Assembly (NCBI GenBank): GCA_963791455.1
Contig: CAWBSM010000001.1
Location: forward strand, 310,001 to 374,000
Direction: 5' to 3'
DNA length: 64,000 nucleotides
Source of the DNA: Bog-473 sp963791455
GTDB taxonomy: Bacteria > Actinomycetota > Acidimicrobiia > Acidimicrobiales > RAAP-2
The notes beneath the pieces were generated by a model, which was given only the letters and a program-made list of their open reading frames with translations, was not told where the DNA came from and searched no databases. Below, piece after piece: positions 37,140 through 45,281 of the stretch (within the stretch, counting starts at the first letter, position 1; the number at the start of each line of letters is the position of its first letter). Both the position numbers and the translations under genes were made by a program.

Positions 37140-38113
37140 GGCACCATCACGAGCTTGCCGACCACACGGCGGTCAGCTATGCGTTGAAGCGCTCCGGGCA
37201 GCTCGTCGAACGAGACTTCGGCCGTCACTGCATTTGTCAACTGGCCCTTGCTCACCAGGCGGGAGAGGTTCGCGTGGATATCGTTGAGCTCATGGCGGGT
37301 ATAGCCACCAGCAAATACGCCGAGGAGCGACGTGTTGGTGACGACGAGGTCGAGAGTCGCAAGCTTCGGCCATTGGCCGCTGGCGAAGCCAACGGCGAGG
37401 AGTCGCCCATGCCGGGACAGTGCCGCGACGGCGTCCTCGGCCAGAGAGCCGCCGACGGGGTCGAAGATCAGGTCAACCCCCCGTCCGGCCGTGATGTTCC
37501 GGAGTGCTGGAGCCACTGGACCCTCGGTGTGGTTGATCGTTGCGTCAGCCCCGAGCTTGCGGCAGAACGACGCGCGCACTTCGTCGCTCACCACGGCTAC
37601 CACCTGGGCTCCGAGCGCCCGTCCCAACTGGACGGCGGCAATGCCGCTCCCACCCGCGGCTCCCAGCACGGCCAGCCAGTCTCCCCGAACGACGCGACCG
37701 CGATCGACCAGACCGATCCAGCTGGTCAGGTACGGGATCCAGAACCCGGCCGCCTCGCGGTCGGTGAGACCGTCGGGTACGGCGAAGGCCGAATCAACTG
37801 GGACGAGGCACTCTTCGGCGAATGAACCGAACCCCTCGGTGAAGGCGGTGACGCACATGATGCGGGCGCCGACCCGGAGGTCGACTCCGTCGCCGGTGGC
37901 GGTGATCGTGCCTGTCGCTTCCTGGCCCGGGGTGAACGGCAGTTGTGGGGTCAGGGGGTAGGTGCCACGGCACATCAACACGTCAGGTAGCCCGATACCG
38001 GCCGCCTCGATACGGATGCGGACCTGTCCGGGTTCCGGTTGCGGAGGCTCCAGCTCGACGAGGTGTACTACGTCGATGGGCTCTCCGGCGCCTTGTACCT
38101 GCCATGCGCGCAT
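37136..38113 (-). CDS. MDR-family NADPH:quinone-type oxidoreductase, first gene of operon
   Basis: About 325 residues from ATG 38113 (an upstream ATG at 38155 with AAAGGGG is possible). GroES-like N-terminal domain, then a Rossmann domain with VLGAAGGSGIAAVQLGRALG and FDPVGGSLAEDAV. No zinc-binding cysteine set is seen, as in quinone oxidoreductases. It may reduce an enoyl product formed by the dehydrogenase. This is the probable 5' end of the seven-gene operon, since a long gap lies upstream. Confidence 0.88.
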   Translation of the reverse strand: MRAWQVQGAGEPIDVVHLVELEPPQPEPGQVRIRIEAAGIGLPDVLMCRGTYPLTPQLPFTPGQEATGTITATGDGVDLRVGARIMCVTAFTEGFGSFAEECLVPVDSAFAVPDGLTDREAAGFWIPYLTSWIGLVDRGRVVRGDWLAVLGAAGGSGIAAVQLGRALGAQVVAVVSDEVRASFCRKLGADATINHTEGPVAPALRNITAGRGVDLIFDPVGGSLAEDAVAALSRHGRLLAVGFASGQWPKLATLDLVVTNTSLLGVFAGGYTRHELNDIHANLSRLVSKGQLTNAVTAEVSFDELPGALQRIADRRVVGKLVMVP

Positions 38114-38723
38114 TAAGGGACCCAGACGGGAACATCGGGTTTCGTCATGCCGCATCCCCTTTGTACACGCTCATACCAGCTCGGTCGACCGACGAAATAA
38201 CAGCGTAATCACGGGCCCATCACCCACGTCAAGATCTCGGAGGGTCATGGCGGGAAGCCGAGCGGGCTCTGCCCCAAGTCAGCCGTACAAAATCCCTACA
38301 AAAACACCCAGGCCACCGGGAGTCAGGTTGAAGCTGCTGACCGTGGCTCCGGCCCCGTAGACAAGAAGAACCTTGCTCCACGGCACCGGGGCTCAAGCCC
38401 GTTCATCGTCGCCGGGCGACGGTCGGTCATGCCTCGCGGCGCCGATTCGAGACCCGGACTGCGGAGCGGCTTGCTCGAGTTAGTAGACGTCTCTGACCGG
38501 ATTTCAGTCAGTAGACGCTCCAAAGGTTGGGTAACCGTGATCCCGTTGCACGGACTTCTCGGTACAGCTCCCGCTGGCGAGTCTCGTCACGAATGACGAT
38601 GTCCCTCTCCATCCGTTCGGCGGCGAAATAGGAGCGCCAAAAGACTGACAACAGAAGCCGCCGAAGGCCCGCTTGTCGCTATGCCCACGATCGGTTTGTT
38701 CAAGTCCTGACCACCAGAGGCTG

Positions 38724-38836
38724 AACGCACCGATCGTCGGCATCGCCTATGACCCGACGGCCGGAGCTACTGGCTGGTGGCCTCAGACGGAGGGATTTTC
38801 AGCTTCGGTTCTGACGCCTATTTCTATGGCTCCATG
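38724..38836 (+). pseudogene. Remnant of a YWLVASDGG/FYGS repeat protein
   Basis: One frame gives NAPIVGIAYDPTAG; after a one-base shift it continues SYWLVASDGGIFSFGSDAYF, YGSM. This is one unit of the repeat found in secreted or cell-wall proteins of Acidimicrobiia and related actinobacteria. Only about 37 residues survive. The rest of the 860-bp stretch 38114-38973 shows nothing convincing. Confidence 0.65.
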
Positions 38837-38973
38837 GCGTGCTCGAGTCGAGCACGTGTTCCGCGAGGTAAGTCCGTTCGTTTCGCTCGCGACACATCGG
38901 CAGCGACCGGCTGTAGCGCGGTCGAGGGCCTTGGTGGTCGTCGTCATCGCTGTTGGCTGCAGAGTCGGTGTGG

Positions 38974-39306
38974 TCATGGCGTCGTGAGATAGTGCTGCAG
39001 GGCGTCGAGTCGGTCGTCCCAGGCGTGAGCAAGCGCGGCGAGAAACTGCTGGGCGAGTTGCACGGGTGCGGACCGCAGCCGGTAGCGCACCCGGCGGCGC
39101 TCGCCAGGCTCGGGCGTGACCAGGCCCGCGTCGGCCATGAGGGCGAGGTGTTTTGCGATCGCCTGGCGGCTGATCGGCAGCCGAGCGGCAAGATCGGTGG
39201 CCGTGGACGGGCCGTCCGTGGCGAGGGCGGCGAGGATGGTGCGGCGGGTCGGGTCAGCGAGCGCGACGAAGACCTGCTCGGCAACGGCCTCGATGTCAGG
39301 CGCCAT
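38974..39306 (-). CDS. ArsR-family regulator of the SRPBCC operon
   Basis: 110 residues. Winged HTH: EQVFVALADPTRRTILAALA, then ATDLAARLPISRQAIAKHLA and the wing GERRRVRYRL. No cysteine metal site is present, so it belongs to the group that pairs with SRPBCC proteins rather than metal sensors. Its start overlaps the SRPBCC gene end by 11 bp. Being third in the unit, it probably represses the promoter at 40312-40340. Confidence 0.9.
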   Translation of the reverse strand: MAPDIEAVAEQVFVALADPTRRTILAALATDGPSTATDLAARLPISRQAIAKHLALMADAGLVTPEPGERRRVRYRLRSAPVQLAQQFLAALAHAWDDRLDALQHYLTTP

Positions 39307-39727
39307 CGATGTGCTCCGCCAGCTCCGCCAGCTCTCGCGACCAGCCTTCACCGTGCGAGTCGTAGGTCTGGCGCCGGGTGTCCACGGGAAGCTGGGCGAA
39401 GCCGGTCTCGACGACGCGCAGCAGGGTGCCGTCGTGGTCGGGCTCCAGGGTGAACTCGACGTATGTGCGGCGGGGGTCGTCCTCGGGCAAGTCGGGCACC
39501 CGCCAGGTGAATGCGAACACCGTGGGCTCCTCGACACGTTCGACGCGCATCTCGACCGTCATGCCGCCCGCGAAGGTCATCGTGGCCGAGCCGCCGGGGC
39601 GAAGGTCGATGCTCGCCCGCTCGCCGAACCACGCGCTCAGACCTTCGGCCGTGGTGAGCGCCTGCCACACCTTACGCGGCGCGCAGGTCAGGGTCACGGT
39701 GCGCTCGATGCGGTCGGGGAATGTCAT
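39296..39727 (-). CDS. SRPBCC/AHSA1-type protein 1
   Basis: 143 residues. Start-like fold with IERTVTLTCAPRKVWQALTT, LSAWFGERASIDLRPGGSAT and a C-terminal helix GWSRELAELAEHI. AAGGAGG lies just before ATG 39727. The Aha1-like family (DUF1801/AHSA1) binds small hydrophobic ligands. It is the middle gene of a three-gene ArsR unit, a very common pairing. Confidence 0.88.
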   Translation of the reverse strand: MTFPDRIERTVTLTCAPRKVWQALTTAEGLSAWFGERASIDLRPGGSATMTFAGGMTVEMRVERVEEPTVFAFTWRVPDLPEDDPRRTYVEFTLEPDHDGTLLRVVETGFAQLPVDTRRQTYDSHGEGWSRELAELAEHIDGA

Positions 39728-39786
39728 GACCACCTCCTTGGGGGAGCGATTATGGATGATGCCGAGCAGCGGTCGCGGACCCGGGA

Positions 39787-40266
39787 TCAGCCGTTCTCCT
39801 CGGCGGCGCGGCGGGCGAGATCCCGCGGGCTGCGGTTGGGAGCGCCAGGGCCGCCCTCGACCAGCTCGCGCAGGCTGGTGCCGACGAAGTGATCCCAGCT
39901 CCGGCTGCACATGTCCTTGCATTCGAGATCGTCGTTCAGGCCGCGGTGCTGGAAGTTGAGTTCGCAGGAGCCGGCGTCGATCGGCCTGATGGTGAATGTT
40001 GGCTTGGTGCCAATCCAGTCCTCCATGAAGGTGCACTCGACGACCGTCCAGCGGACGGTGGTCGGGCGGGTCGCCTCGTCAACGCGGACGAGCAGAGGCG
40101 GCTGTTCTGCCACCATCGGGAACCGCAGCTCGCCATCGGTCAAGCCCGAGCCCGTTACCGGGCTCCACCACGCGGTCAGCGCTTCGGTCGTGGTGACGGC
40201 GTCGAACACGACGTCAGCCGGGGCGTTGACACGGATGGTCGTGCGGTAGTCGGTGCTGGTCGTCAT
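39787..40266 (-). CDS. SRPBCC/AHSA1-type protein 2
   Basis: 159 residues, promoter-proximal gene of the unit, with AAGGAG before ATG 40266. The reading YRTTIRVNAPADVVFDAVTT, EALTAWWSPVTGSGLTDGEL, and SWDHFVGTSLRELVEGG matches the SRPBCC fold. It has a conserved MEDWIG...CELNFQHRGL region lining the cavity. Confidence 0.88.
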   Translation of the reverse strand: MTTSTDYRTTIRVNAPADVVFDAVTTTEALTAWWSPVTGSGLTDGELRFPMVAEQPPLLVRVDEATRPTTVRWTVVECTFMEDWIGTKPTFTIRPIDAGSCELNFQHRGLNDDLECKDMCSRSWDHFVGTSLRELVEGGPGAPNRSPRDLARRAAEENG

Positions 40267-40311
40267 TGGGGTCTCCTTGAGTGAAGTGGATATTGCAACC
40301 CACTGATTGCT

Positions 40312-40340
40312 ACTTTATGGCAACCGTACGGTTGCGTCAA
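40312..40340 (-). promoter_or_regulatory. Promoter with 16-bp perfect palindrome filling the spacer
   Basis: On the minus strand TTGACG (40335-40340) and TAAAGT (40312-40317) are exactly 17 bp apart. The spacer is almost wholly the perfect palindrome gcaaccgtacggttgc (40320-40335). It is a textbook repressor site for the ArsR protein of the same operon. Confidence 0.85.
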
Positions 40341-40724
40341 GAGCTTTCTGTGGCGGGCTGACTGTTGGGGGGCTTTGAGGCTCGGGCCGACTCGGCGCGC
40401 AGCGGATACATCACGACGCCGTTGACGAACCCGAGCGCCGTATGGGACGGCGGGCGACCTGGCCTGAGGCTTTCCTCGGGTCTGCGGCCTCGATGGAGCG
40501 CCGTCTACACGTATTTCGACAGGTGCGAAACGCGGGTGTTCATGCCGATGGGAGAGAGGAGTGATGCGATGGGTTGCGTCGTTCGCGACGCAACCCCGAC
40601 CGATTCTGCGTGATGCGCTCCTCCGGACCAGGCCTGCCAGGTCACGGGGAGCCAGCAGAAGATTTCCACCGAGCCGGTGAACGGGGGCAGTGCGATGCCG
40701 AAGGTCTTTTCGCATGTGATCGCA
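40341..40724. other. 384-bp gap without recognisable gene
   Basis: Frames on both strands are arginine-rich shadows without family similarity. I see no RNA-like fold and no repeat. Confidence 0.4.
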
Positions 40725-41165
40725 TTAGCTGGCGATCTTTGCTTCTAACTCATCGATCCGGTCAGCCAGATCCTTGATCCCACCTTGGGTGTGTATGTCG
40801 AGGCGATCGAGAATCTTAACGGTGTCTTCATACGTGTGCTGTGAGCGCACATCGCTCGCTTCGCCCTGCACGTTCTGGCCGACCATAATGACAGACAGCA
40901 GGACAAGCTGGAGGAAGGTCTGCGCAATCCAGGGGATGATTCCCTCGCCACCCGGCCTCAGTGCGGCGGGTAATCCAAACAGGGCGAGGACTGCAAACGC
41001 GTACGCGCACCACATTGACCCCACGACGTTGGTCAAGAAGACGGCGATCTTGGCATTGATTCCGTCGACCCTCTTGATCTGATTCCGTAACCCGCGCAGG
41101 CTGATCGCTTGACGAGTGTGCAGGTGGACCTTGACTGGTCCGGCTATCTGAGTATCGGGCATCAT
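40725..41165 (-). CDS. DUF1003-like small membrane protein
   Basis: 146 residues from ATG 41165 with AAGGAAGTGAGG before it. Two membrane helices (IAVFLTNVVGSMWCAYAFAV and IAQTFLQLVLLSVIMVGQNV), with a cytoplasmic C-terminal coiled stretch (YEDTVKILDRLDIHTQGGIK) and an ending coiled heptad-like DLADRIDELEAKI. This arrangement is typical of DUF1003 proteins, whose function is unknown. Confidence 0.7.
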   Translation of the reverse strand: MMPDTQIAGPVKVHLHTRQAISLRGLRNQIKRVDGINAKIAVFLTNVVGSMWCAYAFAVLALFGLPAALRPGGEGIIPWIAQTFLQLVLLSVIMVGQNVQGEASDVRSQHTYEDTVKILDRLDIHTQGGIKDLADRIDELEAKIAS

Positions 41166-41371
41166 GATCCTCACTTCCTTGCCTTTTTGATGCCCTGACC
41201 TTGACCTGAGTTGCGTGCGACGTGCAACAGGCACGCGGTCCGTCTAGGTCCGACACGGGTGGCAGGTGTCAACCAGTCGAGCCCGTACTACCCACTATCC
41301 GGCAATGTACTGGGATACCCTGCCGCAAGTCATTGGGGTGGTCCTGGGCGACTGTATCGGGGAGGCGCAAC

Positions 41372-41758
41372 ATGTCCTTAGCGTTGTTCGCCATCATCGT
41401 GGATTGCCAGGACCCGCGTCGACAAGCCGACTGGTGGGCGAACGTGCTTTCCTTCCGGGTGTCTGAACGAAATCCCGACGAGTACCAGGTTGGCGAAGGC
41501 GTTCCTGGCAGGCCATCGCTGTACTTCATGAAGGTGCCCGAAACAAAGGTCGTGAAGAACAGGCTCCACCTTGACCTGCTTACCGAAGGTCCCATGGAGT
41601 CTGAGGTCGAACGGTTGGTCAAGGCCGGAGCCCGAGTCGTCGAGGTTCGCCAGGACCCTGATTCACTTCAAAATCCAGACACATGGACCGTACTGGCTGA
41701 CCCGGAGGGCAACGAGTTTTGCGTGACGAGCACACAGACGCTTACCGGATGGTCTTGA
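41372..41758 (+). CDS. VOC-superfamily (glyoxalase-like) protein
   Basis: 128 residues from ATG 41372 (GGGGAGG upstream). Paired beta-alpha-beta-beta-beta units: AIIVDCQDPRRQADWWANVL and RLHLDLLTEGPMESEVERLV ... DTWTVLADPEGNEFCV. The histidine and glutamate metal ligands of true glyoxalases are only partly present (H67 and E113), so it may be a non-enzymatic binding protein. Confidence 0.85.
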   Translation: MSLALFAIIVDCQDPRRQADWWANVLSFRVSERNPDEYQVGEGVPGRPSLYFMKVPETKVVKNRLHLDLLTEGPMESEVERLVKAGARVVEVRQDPDSLQNPDTWTVLADPEGNEFCVTSTQTLTGWS

Positions 41759-41838
41759 AACCCAGCCTCCGGCATTGAGGTGTATCCCTCTCCGATAGGG
41801 GGCACCTCCAGGCCTCCAAGAGTGGCAAGATCCGCGGC

Positions 41839-42411
41839 ATGCGAATCGGTATCGCCCATCACCTTGGCTGGGCCGTGGCAGTCACGGCATCGTCAGACTT
41901 CGAAGTAGTCGACCGTAGGAGAGTTGAGTTGATAGAGCCTGGTCTACCGGCCGCACCGATCCATCACGAAGGCGGAGCCCACGACCTGCACAGTTCAGGT
42001 GAACCACTCGATGACCACGGCCTGGCGGTGTTGGTTGAAATGGTGCGTGCGTCGGTGGTGAGGATGACCGCAGGTGCGATGGATGAGCTCGTCAGATCGA
42101 TTCCTGCATCGATCACTGCGCTGGTGCTTCGTGGGTGGCCCTCCGACTTTCCAGAAGACATCGCCATCCTGCGGCGACCGCCATACGAGAGTCGGGCCGA
42201 CTCGGTCATGTACTGCCAGGTCCTAGCAGAGGTCGCTGAAGAACGTGGGTGGGACGTCCGCACCTACGACGCGAAGAATGTCGAGGCCGAAGCAGTCGCC
42301 ATCTTGGGACTTCGAGCGAATGAAGTGCTCCACGGACCTCGGAAGGCGTTTGGGCCGCCTTGGTCAAAGGATCACCGCACGGCACTCGCAGCAACCATCG
42401 TGGCGATCTGA
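41839..42411 (+). CDS. Conserved hypothetical protein
   Basis: 190 residues, ATG 41839. Reads GIAHHLGWAVAVTASSDFEV, RRRVELIEPGLPAAPIHHEG, SIPASITALVLRGWPSDFPE and KAFGPPWSKDHRTALAATIV. The His-rich HHEGG and GPPWSKDHR ends look conserved. The fold resembles a Holliday-junction/RNase H-like layout in the N-terminus, but I would not assign function. Confidence 0.55.
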   Translation: MRIGIAHHLGWAVAVTASSDFEVVDRRRVELIEPGLPAAPIHHEGGAHDLHSSGEPLDDHGLAVLVEMVRASVVRMTAGAMDELVRSIPASITALVLRGWPSDFPEDIAILRRPPYESRADSVMYCQVLAEVAEERGWDVRTYDAKNVEAEAVAILGLRANEVLHGPRKAFGPPWSKDHRTALAATIVAI

Positions 42412-42483
42412 CCACGTGACGTCGGGCATCTTTCATCGGCATCGATGATCACACGGCGCCCCCGTTGGGGTCGGGGGCGTGAT

Positions 42484-42641
42484 GCAGGCGCCGAAAGTGT
42501 CATCCGACACTAGTGACCAGGACTTCTTCACAGTTAGTTGCGCCTCCAACGGTGTGGGAAATCGAGAGCAATAGCGTGGGAAGTGGTCTCAAACAGGGCG
42601 CGGTCCGACCAGGTCAAGCCAGTTTTGTCGGGAGCCCACTT
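42484..42641 (+). repeat. Long direct repeat, copy B
   Basis: Matches copy A at 31461-31617 over about 157 bp, in the same orientation. It lies in the 350-bp gap before the flavoprotein gene and is followed 82 bp later by the third copy of the tRNA-flank repeat. No ORF or inverted ends mark it as an IS. Confidence 0.8.
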
Positions 42642-42722
42642 TCTGAACGCTCGGTCGCGCTGTTACGAATCCGATGACCGCGCGAGCAGGACCGCCGATG
42701 TGCGTGTGACCTGGATTTTCGC

Positions 42723-42747
42723 GGCTCTTCGGAATTCTTGCGGGGAG
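42723..42747 (+). repeat. Short repeat, copy 3 of 3
   Basis: ggctcttcggaattcttgcg followed by gggag matches the tRNA-flank block at 12593-12616 with small indels. No tRNA half lies beside it here, so the junction may have been eroded. Confidence 0.5.
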
Positions 42748-42764
42748 CCGGACCTTGTCGCCAA

Positions 42765-44156
42765 TTACGGCGGGGGGATGTTGGCGTTCATGTGGAAGAC
42801 GTTCTGTGGGTCGTATTTCGCCTTGAGCTCCTGCAGGCGGTCGAACTTCGGGCCGTACGCACTGCGGATTCGATCATCCTCGTAATCGGTCATGAAATTG
42901 ACGTAGCTGCCGATCCCATCTGCGTGCGGTACCAGCGCGGTCCAGTAGCTGCGCGACCAGGCGCGTTCAGCATCGTATTCATCCGGTGACGGCGTCGTGG
43001 CAGAGATGTTGACGATCCATCGGGTCTCGCGGTTGCCGCCGAATGCGCTGGCCTCATTGTCGGCCCGGCGGTACGCGCCTCCGAGCGGGAAGATGGGCAC
43101 GAACGACAGAGGCGACATCTTCTTGGCCTGGTGTTCGAGGATCGCGTCAATGGCGCCGTCACTGAGCTGAGCGAGGTAGACGGCCTTCTCATAGTTGTGA
43201 TAACCCCAGGGAGCGGACGCGTCGAACATCTGTTGCAGCCCGACGTATGGGATCGGCGTCACCAATTCGACGATCGGTGTGAGGGCCTCCTTGATCGGTT
43301 GGATCAGGCCAGCGTGCGCCTGCTCGTCGCCGAACCCAACGACCGCAAGCGCGAAGGCCGGGCTGAAATGCAGATCCTCGGGCACGAACGGCTCGGGGGG
43401 CGCGCTCAGCCCAGCCATGAATACTCCGCACTCATCAGGCAGGCCCTCGACGAAATCCCGGGCGAACCGAAAGAGGTCCCCGCCTTGGTCGGGGCTGAAG
43501 AGGAACAGGCCCAGCTGCAACATCGGACCAACCGCATGGAGGGCGAATTCGAATTCCGTCACCACTCCGAAATTCCCACCTCCACCGCGGATGGCCCAGA
43601 ACAGGTCGGTGTTGTCCTCGCCCGACGCGTGCAAGATGCCGCCGTCAGCGGTGACCACTTCAGCGCCAACGAGATTGTCCGACGAAAGTCCGGCCAGGCG
43701 CGAGAGCCAGCCGAAGCCGCCGCCGAGCGTCAGTCCGGCGACGCCGGTCCGACTGATGAAACCGCCGGGGACCGCCAGTCCGTGCGCCTGGGTGGCGGCA
43801 TCGAGCTCGCCCCATGTCGTGCCTCCTCCGCATTTGGCGCGTCGTGCGTCGGCATCAACACTCACCGCTTTCATCGGGGTCAAGTCGATCATGAGCCCGC
43901 CGTCGCAGAGCGCGCCGCCGGCATAGTTGTGCCCGCCCCCGCGAACCGACACCACGAGGTTTTGCTGCCGAGCGAAGTGCAACGCGGCAGCGACGTCAGC
44001 GCTGCTCGTGCAGCGGGCGACGATGGCTGGCCGTCTGGTGCAGGACGCGTTCCAGATGCTGACGGCTTCGTCGTAACTCGACTCGCCGGGCTGTGCGACA
44101 GTGCCACTGACATTTGCGCGCAACTCGTCGACCATGCTCGTCGTGATATTCGCCAT
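42765..44156 (-). CDS. Berberine-bridge-type FAD-linked oxidoreductase
   Basis: 463 residues, ATG 44156 with GAGGAG upstream. FAD-binding PP-loop: VVSVRGGGHNYAGGALCDGG with His76 as the likely covalent flavin ligand. GVAGLTLGGGFGWLSRLAG and AIRGGGGNFGVVTEFEFAL are typical. The C-terminal BBE domain ends KYDPQNVFHMNANIPP. Such enzymes oxidise sugars or alkaloid-like substrates. No signal peptide is seen. Confidence 0.93.
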   Translation of the reverse strand: MANITTSMVDELRANVSGTVAQPGESSYDEAVSIWNASCTRRPAIVARCTSSADVAAALHFARQQNLVVSVRGGGHNYAGGALCDGGLMIDLTPMKAVSVDADARRAKCGGGTTWGELDAATQAHGLAVPGGFISRTGVAGLTLGGGFGWLSRLAGLSSDNLVGAEVVTADGGILHASGEDNTDLFWAIRGGGGNFGVVTEFEFALHAVGPMLQLGLFLFSPDQGGDLFRFARDFVEGLPDECGVFMAGLSAPPEPFVPEDLHFSPAFALAVVGFGDEQAHAGLIQPIKEALTPIVELVTPIPYVGLQQMFDASAPWGYHNYEKAVYLAQLSDGAIDAILEHQAKKMSPLSFVPIFPLGGAYRRADNEASAFGGNRETRWIVNISATTPSPDEYDAERAWSRSYWTALVPHADGIGSYVNFMTDYEDDRIRSAYGPKFDRLQELKAKYDPQNVFHMNANIPPP

Positions 44157-44561
44157 ATTCGGCTCCTCGGTGTGGTTTGGGGCGCCCTGTTTTGCGAGGT
44201 TACGTTCCGTGAGCCTCAGTCGCAATCAGCCGCAAGATCTGAGTCGGCCTTTCCAAGGCGAGACTCAGGGTGCTGTCAAAGTTCAGCAACTACTGGCGTC
44301 GTGCCCGCCGAAGGATGGCCCACTGATGCTCAGCTCGTTGAGGCAATCCGAGAACGGAAACGATGCTCCATCCTGGGGTCGGCAAGGCGTGGTTCGTCAT
44401 CGAGCCCACCGTGGGGGGACGGATCACCCGCACCCCGGCCTGCTGGTGGGCGAGGAGCGGGTTGCTGGATGTGGTGGTGGGTGGGAGCCTGACAGCCGAC
44501 CTGCCGTACAGAACGGTTTGGCGGCCGAGTCAGGGATGGGTTTCTCCATCCCATTTGCTGA

Positions 44562-44592
44562 TCAACCTTCGGGTCCGTAACCCGAAGGTTGA
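44562..44592. terminator. 13-bp perfect hairpin resembling the tRNA anticodon arm
   Basis: tcaaccttcgggt (44562-44574) pairs perfectly with acccgaaggttga (44580-44592) across CCGTA. The right arm with its loop (gtaacccgaaggt) resembles the anticodon arm of the tRNA-fMet repeat. It lies between the flavoprotein and TetR genes; terminator or att relic are both possible. The 475-bp gap 44157-44631 holds nothing else. Confidence 0.5.
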
Positions 44593-44631
44593 GCTCTCAG
44601 CGAGTTTGAACGGCTCGAAGTCCCGTTCGCG

Positions 44632-45201
44632 TCAACATGACACACTTGCTTCTCGCAATTCGTTGAGCGTTCGCCGTGCGACTTCGCTGAACTCCTCCCT
44701 GTTGGTCGTGTCGCTCCAGCGCTCATAGGCAATTTTCAAGGTGAGCGCGCCCAGCTCTGCGGCTACGTATGAGGTCAGGTCGGGCACGCCGCGCCGGTTG
44801 AGCGCATCGGTCATCGACGCGGTGAGGCCGAGTCCCTTCAGCGCTTCGCGTTCTTGTAGCTCGGGGTTGGCGGCGATCACTGCCCGCCTGCGGGCGCTGA
44901 ATTCACGGCGGGCGGGTGTGAAGTATTCACTCCCGACCGCGTCAAGGGCATCGGCCACGGCTTCGAGCGGAGTCGACGCGAGTGGCGCCGCGGCAATACC
45001 TTCGGCGAGAAATCCGGCCATCGTGTCTCCGCCGAAGAGCACTTCCCGCTTGTCTGGAAAGTGCCGGAAGAAGGTGCTCTTGGTCAAGCCGGCGCGCTCG
45101 GCGATCTCGATCACCGTGGTGTTCTCATAGCCCCGCTCCGCGAACAGGTCGAGGGCAGCCAGAATGAGGCGCTCAGGTGTGTTCGGTTGCCAGCGGGCCA
45201 T
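44632..45201 (-). CDS. TetR-family regulator divergent from MDR gene
   Basis: 189 residues. HTH TVIEIAERAGLTKSTFFRHF (about 29-48) after the usual LILAALDLFAERGYENT. Ligand domain has no recognisable pocket motif. It is divergent from the MDR oxidoreductase 80 bp away, with two matching palindromes in between, so it should repress both. Confidence 0.92.
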   Translation of the reverse strand: MARWQPNTPERLILAALDLFAERGYENTTVIEIAERAGLTKSTFFRHFPDKREVLFGGDTMAGFLAEGIAAAPLASTPLEAVADALDAVGSEYFTPARREFSARRRAVIAANPELQEREALKGLGLTASMTDALNRRGVPDLTSYVAAELGALTLKIAYERWSDTTNREEFSEVARRTLNELREASVSC

Positions 45202-45212
45202 GGGACCAGTGT

Positions 45213-45258
45213 ATGGGACTTGGTCCCGTCACTATAGGGTGATGAGACTAAGTCCCAT
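45213..45258. promoter_or_regulatory. Twin TetR operators
   Basis: atgggacttggtcccgt (45213-45229) and atgagactaagtcccat (45242-45258) are two versions of one palindrome (GGGACTTRGTCCC). Their centres are 29 bp apart, close to three helical turns, suggesting two dimers on one face. Confidence 0.82.
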
Positions 45259-45281
45259 CATTTCCTGCTGGAGGTCTGCGC

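Noticed and set aside
40263..40715. 150-codon minus-strand frame between the SRPBCC unit and the DUF1003-like gene
   Set aside because: It overlaps the mapped promoter and has a random arginine-rich composition.
43131..44492. A 450-codon plus-strand frame opposite the flavoprotein gene
   Set aside because: Antisense shadow; the minus strand has full FAD-binding motifs and a Shine-Dalgarno.
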